Under the pieces are notes generated by a model, which made no database searches, was not told the origin of the DNA, and was given only the letters and a program-made list of their open reading frames with translations. A stretch of DNA of 64,000 bases, taken from positions 1 to 64,000 of the forward strand of contig CAMWCA010000007.1 in NCBI GenBank assembly GCA_947172705.1, written 5' to 3'. Each line of letters starts with the position of its first letter. Position 1 is the first letter of the stretch. This DNA comes from an uncultured Lachnospiraceae bacterium. Its GTDB lineage: Bacteria; Bacillota; Clostridia; Lachnospirales; Lachnospiraceae. Positions 26,237 through 35,300 of the stretch are shown one piece after another. The translations under genes were made by a program, and so were the position numbers.

Positions 26237-27790
26237 TTGCGCAGGATAAAGAAAACGGCGGCGTTCCTTCTTTCCTTATGCCTGATGGGGTGTGCCGTCG
26301 GGAAAGGAGAAGGCGCCCAGGGGTCTGAAAATACATTTACCAGTATGGAGGCGGAGCCGGATCTTTCCTATGAAGTTCCGGTGGGTTCGCCTAATATTTT
26401 TGTGAATCAGCTGGGATACATATCGGAAAGTACAAAAGTAGCTGTTTTCTGCGCCGACGAGCTGCCGGGAACCTTTCGGGTAATCCGAAAGGATACGGGA
26501 GAGAGTGTATTTACAGGATATCTGGAGGAAAATGAATATCTTCATAAAACCCAGGAATATACTGGGTATGGGGATTTTTCGGAGGTAAATGAACCTGGGG
26601 TTTATTATATAGAAGCGCCTGTGATCGGAAGATCCTATTCCTTTACCATTGGAGAGGATTTGTACGATGAGGTTTTTAGGGAGGCATGCAGGCAGTACTA
26701 TTATAACCGTTGCGGCATGACCCTCTCCAGAGAGTATGCAGGTGAAATGGCGCATAATGCCTGCCATACGGGCAAGGCGCTTCTGAGGGAAGACAGCTCG
26801 GTGAGTATGGATGTAAGCGGCGGATGGCATCAGGATGAGACAGGCGCCAAGGTGGTAGAGCCTGCGGCAAAAAACATTGCCATAATGCTTCTCGCCTACG
26901 AATTATATGGTGATTCTTTTACAGACGATATGGGGATACCGGAGAGTGAAAATGGAGTGCCGGATCTTTTGGATGAGATCCGCTATGAGGTGGAATGGCT
27001 TTTGAAAATGCAAGACCCGGCAACGGGGGCGGTTTATTCAGGAGTCACCATCTATGAACAGGGAGCGGGCAGATCCGGAGCATATGTGGAATCCGGAGAT
27101 TTAGAGACGGCAAGGGCCTTTGCCATGGTACTTGCCAAATTCAGTTATCTTTATCAGCATTATGATACAGCGTATGCTACGGAATGCCTGAAGGCAGCGG
27201 ATCGTGCCTGGAAATATGCCATATTGAATGAAGACAGAAAAGAAGGTGAGGCAAGCGGATGGAAATTTGCAGCGGCAGCGGAATTGTATCGGGCTTCAGG
27301 CCAGCAGGTCTGCCATCGGTATATTTCAGAATATCTTACCGGTAAAAATCTTGAGGGGAATATGGACGAAGTCATTTTCCTAGGGTGTGTCACATATATT
27401 TCCACAAAACAGCCGGTGAAGCTTTCCCTTTGCGAAAATATTTCCAAAGCATTGATGGATAAAGGAGAGGAAATATCAGAGGCGGCAAGAGATTCTGTTT
27501 TTATGTCCACAGGAAATACAGATCAGGAGGGTCAGCAGGAGCTGCTTACAAACATGATGTATCTGACCATGATAGATCATATGATTTCCAATCATGAATA
27601 TGAGAATATGATTGAAAATCATCTCCATTATCTTATGGGACGAAATGAAAAGGCAGTCAGCTATATAGATCAGGTGGGGGAAAACAATGACAAAACGATA
27701 GAAGAAGGCGTCGGCATTATGAAGCAATTTGATGCGGACAGTAAGCTGATTTTTATGCTCAGCGAAATTGTGGGCAGGCACAGGAATTGA
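26237..27790 (+). CDS. GH9-like lipoprotein, probably catalytically inactive
   Basis: About 517 residues. A lipoprotein signal (LLSLCLMGCAVG, lipobox Cys) is followed by a CelD_N-like Ig domain (IFVNQLGYISESTKVAVF) and a GH9-type (alpha/alpha)6 region (CHTGKALL.., SGGWHQDETGAKVVEP, GVPDLLDEIRYEVEWLLKMQ, LHYLMGRNEKAVSYIDQVG). The DAGD motif that holds the GH9 base is replaced by HQDETG, and the C-terminal NEVAIDYNA acid region is not visible. It may bind glycans instead. AGGAGG lies seven bases before TTG 26237; ATG 26231 would leave a one-base spacing. It precedes ddl and murF. Confidence 0.7.
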   Translation: MRRIKKTAAFLLSLCLMGCAVGKGEGAQGSENTFTSMEAEPDLSYEVPVGSPNIFVNQLGYISESTKVAVFCADELPGTFRVIRKDTGESVFTGYLEENEYLHKTQEYTGYGDFSEVNEPGVYYIEAPVIGRSYSFTIGEDLYDEVFREACRQYYYNRCGMTLSREYAGEMAHNACHTGKALLREDSSVSMDVSGGWHQDETGAKVVEPAAKNIAIMLLAYELYGDSFTDDMGIPESENGVPDLLDEIRYEVEWLLKMQDPATGAVYSGVTIYEQGAGRSGAYVESGDLETARAFAMVLAKFSYLYQHYDTAYATECLKAADRAWKYAILNEDRKEGEASGWKFAAAAELYRASGQQVCHRYISEYLTGKNLEGNMDEVIFLGCVTYISTKQPVKLSLCENISKALMDKGEEISEAARDSVFMSTGNTDQEGQQELLTNMMYLTMIDHMISNHEYENMIENHLHYLMGRNEKAVSYIDQVGENNDKTIEEGVGIMKQFDADSKLIFMLSEIVGRHRN

Positions 27791-27899
27791 TATTTTCAGG
27801 AAAAGAGAGCATTTTTTGCAAGACAGGCGGCAATCTATTCTCTGTTTTGGCAGGGCATATAGCTGTAAAGTGAGAGAAAAAAGGAGCAGGAGAGAAGTC

Positions 27900-28949
27900 G
27901 TGAAAGATCATATGAAAATTGTGGTACTGGCAGGAGGCATCAGCACAGAGAGGGACGTTTCTTTGAGTTCGGGGACTATGATTTACCGTGCCCTTAAGAA
28001 GAAAGGTTACAGAGCGGTTCTTTTGGATGTTTATCTGGGATATGAAGCGAATTTAACGGAAGCTGATATTGAAAAGCTTTTTCAGGAGGAGAGAGATTGG
28101 GCGAAAGCCCTTGGAACTATCACAGACAAAAATCCGGACATTGACCAGATCAAAAGGATGCGCCCGGACGGAGATAAAAATTTCTTTGGTCCTGGGGTTC
28201 TCGCCATATGCCAGGCAGCCGACGGGGTGTTTATGGCGCTTCATGGAGAAAACGGGGAAAACGGAAAAATACAGGCGTGCTTTGACCTTCTTGGAATCCG
28301 CTATACGGGAACGGATTACGTAAGCTCCGCATTGGCGATGGACAAAGGAATTTCAAAAGAATTGTTTACATATCACGGTATTCCCGTGCCCTGCGGCATT
28401 CGTCTCAGGAAGGAAGAAAAACAGGAAGAGCAGGTTCCTTTCCCCTGTATTGTGAAAGCCTGCTGCGGCGGTTCAAGCGTGGGAGTAAGTATTGCATGGT
28501 CGGAAAAAGAATATGAGGGAGCATTACAGGAGGCGTTCCGTTATGACAATGAAGTGATCGTAGAACAATACATTGAAGGAAGAGAATTTTCCGTAGGTGT
28601 GATGGACGGCAAAGCGCTGCCGGTGATTGAGATAGCTCCTCTTCAGGGCTTTTATGACTATAAAAATAAGTATCAGGCAGGCTCAACCATTGAAACCTGT
28701 CCCGCAGAACTTCCTGAGGATAAAACCAAAGAGATGCAGGGCTATGCGGAGAAGGCGTTTGCGGCACTGAGGCTCAAAAATTATGCCAGGATGGACTTTA
28801 TGATGAACGGACAGGGGGAAATTTTCTGTCTGGAGGCAAATACCCTTCCCGGTATGACGCCCACCTCCCTTTTGCCCCAGGAGGCAGCAGCCCAGGGAAT
28901 GGATTTTGGGGAACTGTGTGAGAAAATATTGGCGTTGGCATTATCTTAA
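27900..28949 (+). CDS. ddl: D-alanine--D-alanine ligase
   Basis: 349 residues, usual Ddl length. N-terminal GGISTERDVSLSSG binds the first D-Ala. The ATP-grasp region has VKACCGGSSVGV, VIVEQYIEGREFSVGVM and the metal site RMDFMMNGQGEIFCLEANTLPGMTPTS. The loop YDYKNKY matches D-Ala-D-Ala rather than D-lactate ligases. It supplies the dipeptide that the next gene, murF, adds to the cell-wall precursor. GTG 27900 is chosen because AGGAG lies seven bases upstream; ATG 27912 is the alternative. Fifteen bases separate it from murF. Confidence 0.9.
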   Translation: MKDHMKIVVLAGGISTERDVSLSSGTMIYRALKKKGYRAVLLDVYLGYEANLTEADIEKLFQEERDWAKALGTITDKNPDIDQIKRMRPDGDKNFFGPGVLAICQAADGVFMALHGENGENGKIQACFDLLGIRYTGTDYVSSALAMDKGISKELFTYHGIPVPCGIRLRKEEKQEEQVPFPCIVKACCGGSSVGVSIAWSEKEYEGALQEAFRYDNEVIVEQYIEGREFSVGVMDGKALPVIEIAPLQGFYDYKNKYQAGSTIETCPAELPEDKTKEMQGYAEKAFAALRLKNYARMDFMMNGQGEIFCLEANTLPGMTPTSLLPQEAAAQGMDFGELCEKILALALS

Positions 28950-28964
28950 GAACTGGAGGAAAGT

Positions 28965-30365
28965 ATGAAAAATATGACGCTGTCTGCAATGGCAAAGGCA
29001 TGTGCAGGGATATTATGCAAACCAGAAGGACAGAAAGGGGAAGATCCAAGAGAGGCTGCCTGCGTGGTCATTGATTCCCGCAAAATCCAAGAAAACGGGG
29101 TCTTTATTGCCACCAGGGGAGAAAAAGCGGACGGACATGACTTTATACCGGAGGTTGCAGCCAAAGGCGCGTTGGGGGTTGTGTGTGAGAAAAAACCGGA
29201 AAACTGTCCCATTCCCTATATTCTGGTGGAGGATTCCTTTCAGGCGCTGAAGGATCTGGCCGAGTTTTACAGAAAGCAGCTTTCCATTCAGGTAGTTGGA
29301 ATTACAGGAAGTGTGGGTAAAACCAGTACCAAGGAATTTATTGCATCGGTACTTTCCCAGCGGTATCAGGTTTTAAAGACCTTGGGGAATTTTAACAATG
29401 AGGTAGGGCTGCCGCTTACAGTGCTTTCGATCAGGGAGGAGCACCAGGTCGCGGTTCTCGAGATGGGAATCAGTGATTTTGGGGAAATGCACCGGTTAAG
29501 TAAAATTGCAAAACCGGATATTTGCGTGATCACCAATATTGGGCAGTGCCATTTGGAAAACCTGGGAACCAGAGAGGGTATTTTGAAAGCCAAATCTGAG
29601 ATTTTTGACTTTATGAATCCGGAAGGCTGGGTGTTTGTAAACGGTGACGATGATCTTCTTGGTAAACTTCAAAAAAAGGGGATTCATAAGCCGGTTCATT
29701 TTGGCATGGATTCCCGAAATGAAATTTTTGCTTCCAATGTAAAGGGCAAAGGATTGCTGGGAACGGAAGCGGTAATACATGCCGATTTGAAGGTCTTTTC
29801 CGTGGATATTCCCCTTCCCGGAGAACACATGGTGCGCAACGCACTGGCAGCAGCAGGGGTAGGAATGCTGCTTGGGCTTGAGGTTCGGGAGATCAGCCAG
29901 GGAATTGCCAAAGTACAGGGGGTCAGCGGAAGGAGCAATGTTCTTTCCCTCCCTGCTTATACGTTGATAGACGATTGCTATAATGCAAATCCGGCGTCCA
30001 TGAAAGCAGCGATCGATCTCCTTGCCACGGCATCTGGCAGAAAAACAGCAATATTGGGAGACATGTTTGAACTGGGGGAAAAGGAAAAGCAGCTTCACGG
30101 TGAGGTGGGAGCCTATGCAGTGGAAAAAGGCGTGGACCTGCTGATCTGCACTGGCGCGCTCTCCTGCCATATGTATCGTCAGGCATTAGAAACGGTTAAA
30201 AAATGTACCGGCGGGGGAAAAACAAAAATCTGTTATTTTGAAACCAGAGACGCCATGCTAAAGGAACTTCCTGCTATTCTGAAAAAGGGAGACACAATTC
30301 TGGTAAAAGCATCTCATGGGATGGCATTTGAAAAAGTGGTTGAAATGATAAAAGAGGCAGACTAA
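28965..30365 (+). CDS. murF: UDP-MurNAc-tripeptide--D-Ala-D-Ala ligase
   Basis: 466 residues with Mur ligase layout. An N-terminal UDP-binding domain (CVVIDSRKIQENGVFIA) precedes the central ATPase with P-loop GITGSVGKTSTKEFI near residue 110 and NFNNEVGLPLT, and the C-terminal domain has DDCYNANPASMKAA and LGDMFELGE. It completes the cytoplasmic pentapeptide precursor. It follows ddl closely, a natural pairing. GGAGG lies upstream of the ATG. The 3' end overlaps the convergent plsC-like gene by four bases with no terminator visible between them. Confidence 0.92.
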   Translation: MKNMTLSAMAKACAGILCKPEGQKGEDPREAACVVIDSRKIQENGVFIATRGEKADGHDFIPEVAAKGALGVVCEKKPENCPIPYILVEDSFQALKDLAEFYRKQLSIQVVGITGSVGKTSTKEFIASVLSQRYQVLKTLGNFNNEVGLPLTVLSIREEHQVAVLEMGISDFGEMHRLSKIAKPDICVITNIGQCHLENLGTREGILKAKSEIFDFMNPEGWVFVNGDDDLLGKLQKKGIHKPVHFGMDSRNEIFASNVKGKGLLGTEAVIHADLKVFSVDIPLPGEHMVRNALAAAGVGMLLGLEVREISQGIAKVQGVSGRSNVLSLPAYTLIDDCYNANPASMKAAIDLLATASGRKTAILGDMFELGEKEKQLHGEVGAYAVEKGVDLLICTGALSCHMYRQALETVKKCTGGGKTKICYFETRDAMLKELPAILKKGDTILVKASHGMAFEKVVEMIKEAD

Positions 30366-31102
30366 AAACCTGCCTCTTCTTTTATTCTGAAATAAGTATC
30401 CTGAATAATCTTCTGTGTGTAAGCCCCCACTTTCTTCTGATCCTCCTTAGCCAGATCCTTTACGTAAAACGGCTTGCCGTATTCTAAAATTACATGGGCT
30501 TTTTTGATTTTAGGGAGATGATCCTCAAAAATATCCGCCGAGTTGTAGATGGTCATGGGAACAATAGGGCATCCGGTTTTGGAAGCGATCTTAAAGCTTC
30601 CCTCATGAAATTCCATAAAAGTGTGATTGACCCTGTTTCTGGTGCCCTCCGGGAAAATACAGATGGAAATGCCGGATTTCACCTTGTCAATGGCAGTCAG
30701 AATAATTTTCAGCCCCTGTTTTACATCATCTCTGTTTAAAAACAGGCAGTGGAGGTTTTTCATCCAGTTTACCAGAAGAGGCCATTTCAGCATTTCCTTT
30801 TTGGCAATATATCCGGTAGGCCTGGGTACCCGCACATAGGTGATGATAATGTCAAAATAGCTGCGGTGATTTCCAATGTACAAGACAGGCTCATCCCTGG
30901 GGACGTTTTCAAGACCTCTTACGGTCACATCTGCCCCGGAAAGAAATAAAACGATCCGGAAAGCCCAGTTTACAATGGCAAGGGAACTTTTGTTTTTCAG
31001 ATCCATATTATATTTTCCAATAATCCACTCTGCAATCAGCAGGGGGATACTGCAGATTAAAAACAGTACGACAAAAACGGCAACTAATATCAGTCTGATC
31101 AT
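30362..31102 (-). CDS. plsC: 1-acyl-sn-glycerol-3-phosphate acyltransferase (PlsC family)
   Basis: 246 residues. An N-terminal membrane segment (MIRLILVAVFVVLFLICS) is followed by the acyltransferase motifs NHRSYFD (HX4D, near residue 80) and FPEGTRNR near 150. It converts lysophosphatidic acid to phosphatidic acid at the membrane. The ATG at 31102 is chosen over 31243 because AAAGGA lies 10 bases upstream and a clear promoter sits between the two. It is convergent with murF, sharing four bases. Confidence 0.85.
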   Translation of the reverse strand: MIRLILVAVFVVLFLICSIPLLIAEWIIGKYNMDLKNKSSLAIVNWAFRIVLFLSGADVTVRGLENVPRDEPVLYIGNHRSYFDIIITYVRVPRPTGYIAKKEMLKWPLLVNWMKNLHCLFLNRDDVKQGLKIILTAIDKVKSGISICIFPEGTRNRVNHTFMEFHEGSFKIASKTGCPIVPMTIYNSADIFEDHLPKIKKAHVILEYGKPFYVKDLAKEDQKKVGAYTQKIIQDTYFRIKEEAGF

Positions 31103-31138
31103 TCTAACTTTTTCCTTTACGTATTTAAAAACATTTTC

Positions 31139-31167
31139 AGTATAATGGATGGGATAAATTTTCGCAA
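31139..31167 (-). promoter_or_regulatory. promoter for plsC-like gene
   Basis: On the minus strand TTGCGA (31162-31167) and TATACT (31139-31144) are separated by 17 bases. It gives a leader of about 30 bases and decides the start codon at 31102 rather than the upstream ORF-track start. Confidence 0.6.
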
Positions 31168-31317
31168 TCTTTTTTAGGCTTTTTGGGGCAGAAAATGTTG
31201 CAGAAAATTTAAGGAGAAGATAAAATGATAGTATAACTATCATTTTGCGATTTCAATTTAGAAAATGTGTTGTGGAAGAATGTTTGAGAGAGAACTGTTA
31301 ACGGAAAGGCGGTATGT

Positions 31318-32661
31318 ATGAAAAAACTATCTACGGGAAAAATATGGTTATTTGCAGTAGGGCAGTTGGGGTGGTCCATGATGTCCGGTCTGATCTCCAA
31401 CTGGCTGGTGTACTTTTATCAGCCGGATACAGCGGCGCAGGAGGCGGGACAGACGATTTTTGTGCCTCAGGGGGCTGTGATCCTGGGAATTTTTACAGTG
31501 GTAGGAGGCATTACTGCCATGGGGCGTATTTTTGATGCGGTGACGGACCCCTGGATCGCATCTCTTTCAGACAAGTGCAGGTCTCAAAGGGGCAGGAGGA
31601 TACCCTTTTTAAAATGGGCATCGCTTCCTCTGGCGCTGACTACGGTGCTGGTGTTCTGGGCGCCGGTAGGACATAGCAGCATGATAAATGTAATCTGGCT
31701 TTTTGTGTTTGTGATGGGATATTATCTTTCCATTACAGCTTATTGTACCCCTTATAATGCGCTGATACCAGAGCTGGGGCATGACCGTGAAGAGCGATTG
31801 AATATTTCTACAGTGATTTCCCTTACCTTTATTGTGGGAACGGCGTTTGCCTATGTGGCGCCGGTCGTCTGGGGAGCATTGGAAGGAAGTATGGGACGGG
31901 TTATGGCAATGCGGGTTACTTTTGCCATTATGGCTGTGATCGCCTTTGGATGTATGCTGGTTCCGGTACTTGCTATCCGGGAAAAGGAATATGTGCAGGC
32001 AACGCCTTCTCAGGACAATGCCCTGTCATCACTGATCAAAACCTTTCGGAATCCGGATTTTCGAATTTTTGTGGGTTCTGATATTTTCTATTGGGTGGCG
32101 CTGACCATGTTCCAGACAGGACTGCCCTTTTTTGTGACTTCTCTGTTGAAGCTGGAGGAGAGTATGTCCACGATATACTTTGTGGCAATGACGGCACTTT
32201 CACTGCTTTTTTATGCACCGGTTAATTTCCTTACCAAAAGGATGGGAAAAAAGAAGCTGGTGCTTACTGCGTTTTTTCTCTTTGGGGCGGCTTTTCTGTA
32301 CACGGCGTTTATTGGGCTTATACCGGGTGTCCCGGCAGTGGCGCAGGGCTTTATTCTGGTAGTGGCGGCGGCTTTCCCCATGGCTGTATTTGGTATTCTG
32401 CCTCAGGCAATGGTAGCGGATGTTTCCCAGTACGATGCAGGAAAAACAGGAGAGAATCGGGAAGGCATGTTTTATGCAGCAAGAACTTTTGCGTTTAAAT
32501 TAGGGCAAAGTGTTTCCATGTTGATTTTTACTGCGCTTGCTACCATTGGAGCAGGAAGCGGTCTGGGATACCGGGTGGTGGCGGCAACGGCTTCCATATT
32601 GGCACTGACAGGCGGCGTTATACTGCTTTTTTATAATGAACGGAGGATCAATGAAAACTGA
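31318..32661 (+). CDS. GPH-family sugar:cation symporter (MelB-like MFS)
   Basis: 447 residues with about 12 membrane segments. It shows the GPH/MelB pattern: LFAVGQLGWSMMSGLI at the start, DAVTDPWIASLSDKCRSQRGRR in the cytoplasmic loop between segments 2 and 3, and GILPQAMVADVSQYDAGKTGENREGMFYA near residue 360, shown here only in part. Substrates in this family are glycosides or uronides driven by Na+ or H+. The TetR gene overlaps its 3' end by 11 bases, so the regulator and transporter are one transcript. Confidence 0.8.
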   Translation: MKKLSTGKIWLFAVGQLGWSMMSGLISNWLVYFYQPDTAAQEAGQTIFVPQGAVILGIFTVVGGITAMGRIFDAVTDPWIASLSDKCRSQRGRRIPFLKWASLPLALTTVLVFWAPVGHSSMINVIWLFVFVMGYYLSITAYCTPYNALIPELGHDREERLNISTVISLTFIVGTAFAYVAPVVWGALEGSMGRVMAMRVTFAIMAVIAFGCMLVPVLAIREKEYVQATPSQDNALSSLIKTFRNPDFRIFVGSDIFYWVALTMFQTGLPFFVTSLLKLEESMSTIYFVAMTALSLLFYAPVNFLTKRMGKKKLVLTAFFLFGAAFLYTAFIGLIPGVPAVAQGFILVVAAAFPMAVFGILPQAMVADVSQYDAGKTGENREGMFYAARTFAFKLGQSVSMLIFTALATIGAGSGLGYRVVAATASILALTGGVILLFYNERRINEN

Positions 32662-33352
32662 GGATTCGAAGAAAAGACAGACGAGACCCTCCGACAAGCA
32701 GCAATTGCGCAGAAAAAAGCTGGTGGAGAGTGCACTTCAATGCTTTAGCGAAAAGGGAATTGAAAAGACGGCGCTTGCGGATATCGCCGCCTGCGCCCAA
32801 ACGGGAGAAGCAACCTTATACCGGTATTTTGCCAACAAGGAAAATCTGGCATTGGCGTGCGGCGTTTATTTTTGGGAGTTGGCGGCATCCCGATATGAGG
32901 AACTGATAACCCAAAGCGGTTATCAGGAAAAAAGCGGAATACAGCAGGTGGAGACGCTGCTTTTGGCAACGGAGGAGATCTTTAAAGAGCACAGGGAAAA
33001 GATGAAATTTCTCCATGATTTGGATGTTTTTATGGTATCTCATAAAATAGATGGAGAAAAACAGGCGGAGTATGAAAAACAGGTGGAAAGCTTTATGCCG
33101 CTGCTCTGTGATGCCATCGAAAAAGGGAAAAAAGATGGCTCTATCGGCGTGAGAGCAGATACCAAAGAGCTTTATTATACGCTGACGCATACGGTTTTAA
33201 GCCTGCTGCAAAAGCTGGCGGGAATGGGGCATATATTATCAGGAGACGAGCAGGTAGAGGAAGAGCGCCGCATCGAGCTTTTGCGACAGCTCTTATTAGA
33301 GGGATTGAAGCATGAATATGAAAGAAATCATTTTGAAAGAGGAGTCCTTTGA
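32651..33352 (+). CDS. TetR/AcrR family regulator
   Basis: 233 residues. The N-terminal helix-turn-helix reads ALQCFSEKGIEKTALADIAACAQ..GEATLYRYFANKENLAL, typical of TetR. The C-terminal ligand-binding part is helical and not assignable. ATG 32651 is preferred to 32636 because GGAGG lies just before it and inside the longer ORF. It overlaps the symporter gene by 11 bases and the alpha/beta hydrolase by 41, so it probably regulates this three-gene unit. Confidence 0.85.
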   Translation: MKTEDSKKRQTRPSDKQQLRRKKLVESALQCFSEKGIEKTALADIAACAQTGEATLYRYFANKENLALACGVYFWELAASRYEELITQSGYQEKSGIQQVETLLLATEEIFKEHREKMKFLHDLDVFMVSHKIDGEKQAEYEKQVESFMPLLCDAIEKGKKDGSIGVRADTKELYYTLTHTVLSLLQKLAGMGHILSGDEQVEEERRIELLRQLLLEGLKHEYERNHFERGVL

Positions 33353-34283
33353 AAATCAGATGAAAACGCTTGTAGAGCCGGCGCTTGAGGCAGTCAGAAA
33401 AGAGGGAAGGCTGCGGGTGGATGGGGGAGAGCTGTATTATGAGCTGTATCCTCAGAAGGAAAAGGCGCCTGTTGTTGTGATCTGCCATGGGTTCAGCGAG
33501 TCGGCGGAAAAATACAGGGAATTTATTTATTATTTATACAGCGCAGGCTATCAGATTGCCATCCTGGATCAGAGGGGACATGGAAAGTCCTTCAGACAGG
33601 GAGAAAATCCCAATGTGGTACACGTGGAAGACTTTGAGGACTACGTGAAGGACCTCCATGACCTGGTGGAACAGGTAGTAAGACCTTTTGCGGAAGGGGA
33701 AGCTTTATATCTTTATGCCCATTCCATGGGCGGCTGTGTAGGCGCAAGATACCTGGAAAGTTATCCCGGGGATTTTGCCAGGGCAGTGTTGAATGCGCCC
33801 ATGCTTGCCATTCGGATGGGAGGATGCCCTATGGCGGCAGCAAAGGTAATTTGCGCTGCGGCAAAATCCATGGGAAGAGGGAAGAAGCGTCTGTTTACCC
33901 AGGGGGAATTCGATCCTCAGGAGCCTTTTTCGGCAAGCTGTGCGGATTCTCAGGCGCGGCATGGCTACTATCAGGAAATACGCCGAAAAACACCCTGTTA
34001 TCAAACCAGCTCTGCAAGCTATTCCTGGGGCGGCAGCGCGATTCGGGCAGGAGAAAGGGCTGTGAAACGGAAAAATGCAGCGCTGGTAGACATACCGGTT
34101 CTTTTGTGCCAGGCAGGGAAGGATGGACAGGTGAAAGCTTCCCCTCAGAAAAAATTTATCAGAAGAATTCAAAAGGGAAGCCTTCAGCGTTACCCACACA
34201 CAAAGCATGAAATTTACAGGGCGGATAACCCTGTGCTGGAGGCATATATGGAAAAAATTGTGGAATTTTATGGGGATCTTTGA
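33312..34283 (+). CDS. alpha/beta hydrolase (S33/monoacylglycerol lipase-like)
   Basis: 323 residues. The oxyanion region HGFSESAEKY near residue 58, the nucleophile elbow AHSMGGCVG near 137, a late Asp in CQAGKDGQV and the His in YPHTKHEIY complete a Ser-Asp-His triad. The wording resembles lysophospholipase PldB and monoacylglycerol lipases. No signal peptide is visible, so it should act on an imported or membrane-derived ester in the cytoplasm. GAGGG lies eight bases before ATG 33312, which is inside the TetR gene. Confidence 0.8.
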   Translation: MNMKEIILKEESFENQMKTLVEPALEAVRKEGRLRVDGGELYYELYPQKEKAPVVVICHGFSESAEKYREFIYYLYSAGYQIAILDQRGHGKSFRQGENPNVVHVEDFEDYVKDLHDLVEQVVRPFAEGEALYLYAHSMGGCVGARYLESYPGDFARAVLNAPMLAIRMGGCPMAAAKVICAAAKSMGRGKKRLFTQGEFDPQEPFSASCADSQARHGYYQEIRRKTPCYQTSSASYSWGGSAIRAGERAVKRKNAALVDIPVLLCQAGKDGQVKASPQKKFIRRIQKGSLQRYPHTKHEIYRADNPVLEAYMEKIVEFYGDL

Positions 34284-34340
34284 TAAAATAGCAGGGTAAG
34301 TGCGTATGTACAGATGCGGCAGATGGAAAGGATAATCAAA

Positions 34341-35300
34341 ATGGATAAAATTGCAGTTTTAATCCCTTGCTACAATGAGGAGAAAACCATTGCAAAGGTA
34401 ATAGAGGATACACGCAGGTCTTTGCCGGAAGCGGTGATTTATGTATATGATAACAATTCCACAGACCGCACCGGAGCCCTTGCCAGAGAGCATGGGGCGG
34501 TGGTACGTCACGAATACATGCAGGGAAAAGGAAATGTGATTCGCAGGATGTTCCGGGAGATCGAGGCACAGTGCTACATTATGGTGGACGGGGATGACAC
34601 CTATCCTATGGAGTTTGCGCCGGAGATGGTGGACAAGGTTTTAAACCATAATGCAGATATGGTGGTGGGGGATCGTCTCTCATCCACTTATTTTGAGGAA
34701 AATAAACGCCCCTTCCACAATATGGGGAATTCCCTGGTGCGGGCAAGCATCAATCATCTGTTTGGCTGTGAGGTCAAGGATATTATGACAGGCTTCAGAG
34801 CTTTCAGTTATGGATTTGTAAAGACTTTTCCGGTTTTGTCCAAAGGCTTTGAAATCGAAACGGAGATGACCATACACGCTGTTTATAATCATATGCAGAT
34901 CGACAATGTAATTGTGGAATACAGAGACAGACCTGAGGGAAGCCAGTCCAAGCTTAACACCTATTCGGACGGCTTTAAGGTGCTGGGAACGATTTTCAGG
35001 CTCTACAGAGATTACAAGCCTTTTGGCTTTTTCAGCTATCTGGCGCTTTTTCTAAGCGTGATTGCTGTGGCGTTCTTTATTCCGGTTCTTCTGGAGTTTA
35101 TGAAAACAGGTTTGGTACTTAAATTCCCCACGCTGATCGTGTGCGGTTTCGTAATGATGGCGGCGATCCAATCCTTTTTTGCCGGATTGATCCTGTCCAA
35201 TATGGCGATGAAAAACAGAAGAGATTTTGAATATCGTTTTACATTGGTGTGTCAGAAGGAAAGACAAAACAGACAAAAGGATGGAGAGGAAGAACATTGA
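34341..35300 (+). CDS. GT2 glycosyltransferase, polyprenyl-phosphate glycosyl type
   Basis: 319 residues. The GT-A domain opens with IAVLIPCYNEEKTIAKVI, has NNSTDRTG and the metal-binding DGDDTYP near residue 87, and SKGFEIETEMTIHA near 175. Two C-terminal membrane segments follow (FSYLALFLSVIAVAFFIPVL; LIVCGFVMMAAIQSFFAGLI). This is the layout of enzymes that load a sugar onto undecaprenyl phosphate. ATG 34341 has AAAGGA eight bases upstream. Its stop overlaps the TTG of the next membrane protein, a likely user of the lipid-linked sugar. Confidence 0.8.
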   Translation: MDKIAVLIPCYNEEKTIAKVIEDTRRSLPEAVIYVYDNNSTDRTGALAREHGAVVRHEYMQGKGNVIRRMFREIEAQCYIMVDGDDTYPMEFAPEMVDKVLNHNADMVVGDRLSSTYFEENKRPFHNMGNSLVRASINHLFGCEVKDIMTGFRAFSYGFVKTFPVLSKGFEIETEMTIHAVYNHMQIDNVIVEYRDRPEGSQSKLNTYSDGFKVLGTIFRLYRDYKPFGFFSYLALFLSVIAVAFFIPVLLEFMKTGLVLKFPTLIVCGFVMMAAIQSFFAGLILSNMAMKNRRDFEYRFTLVCQKERQNRQKDGEEEH

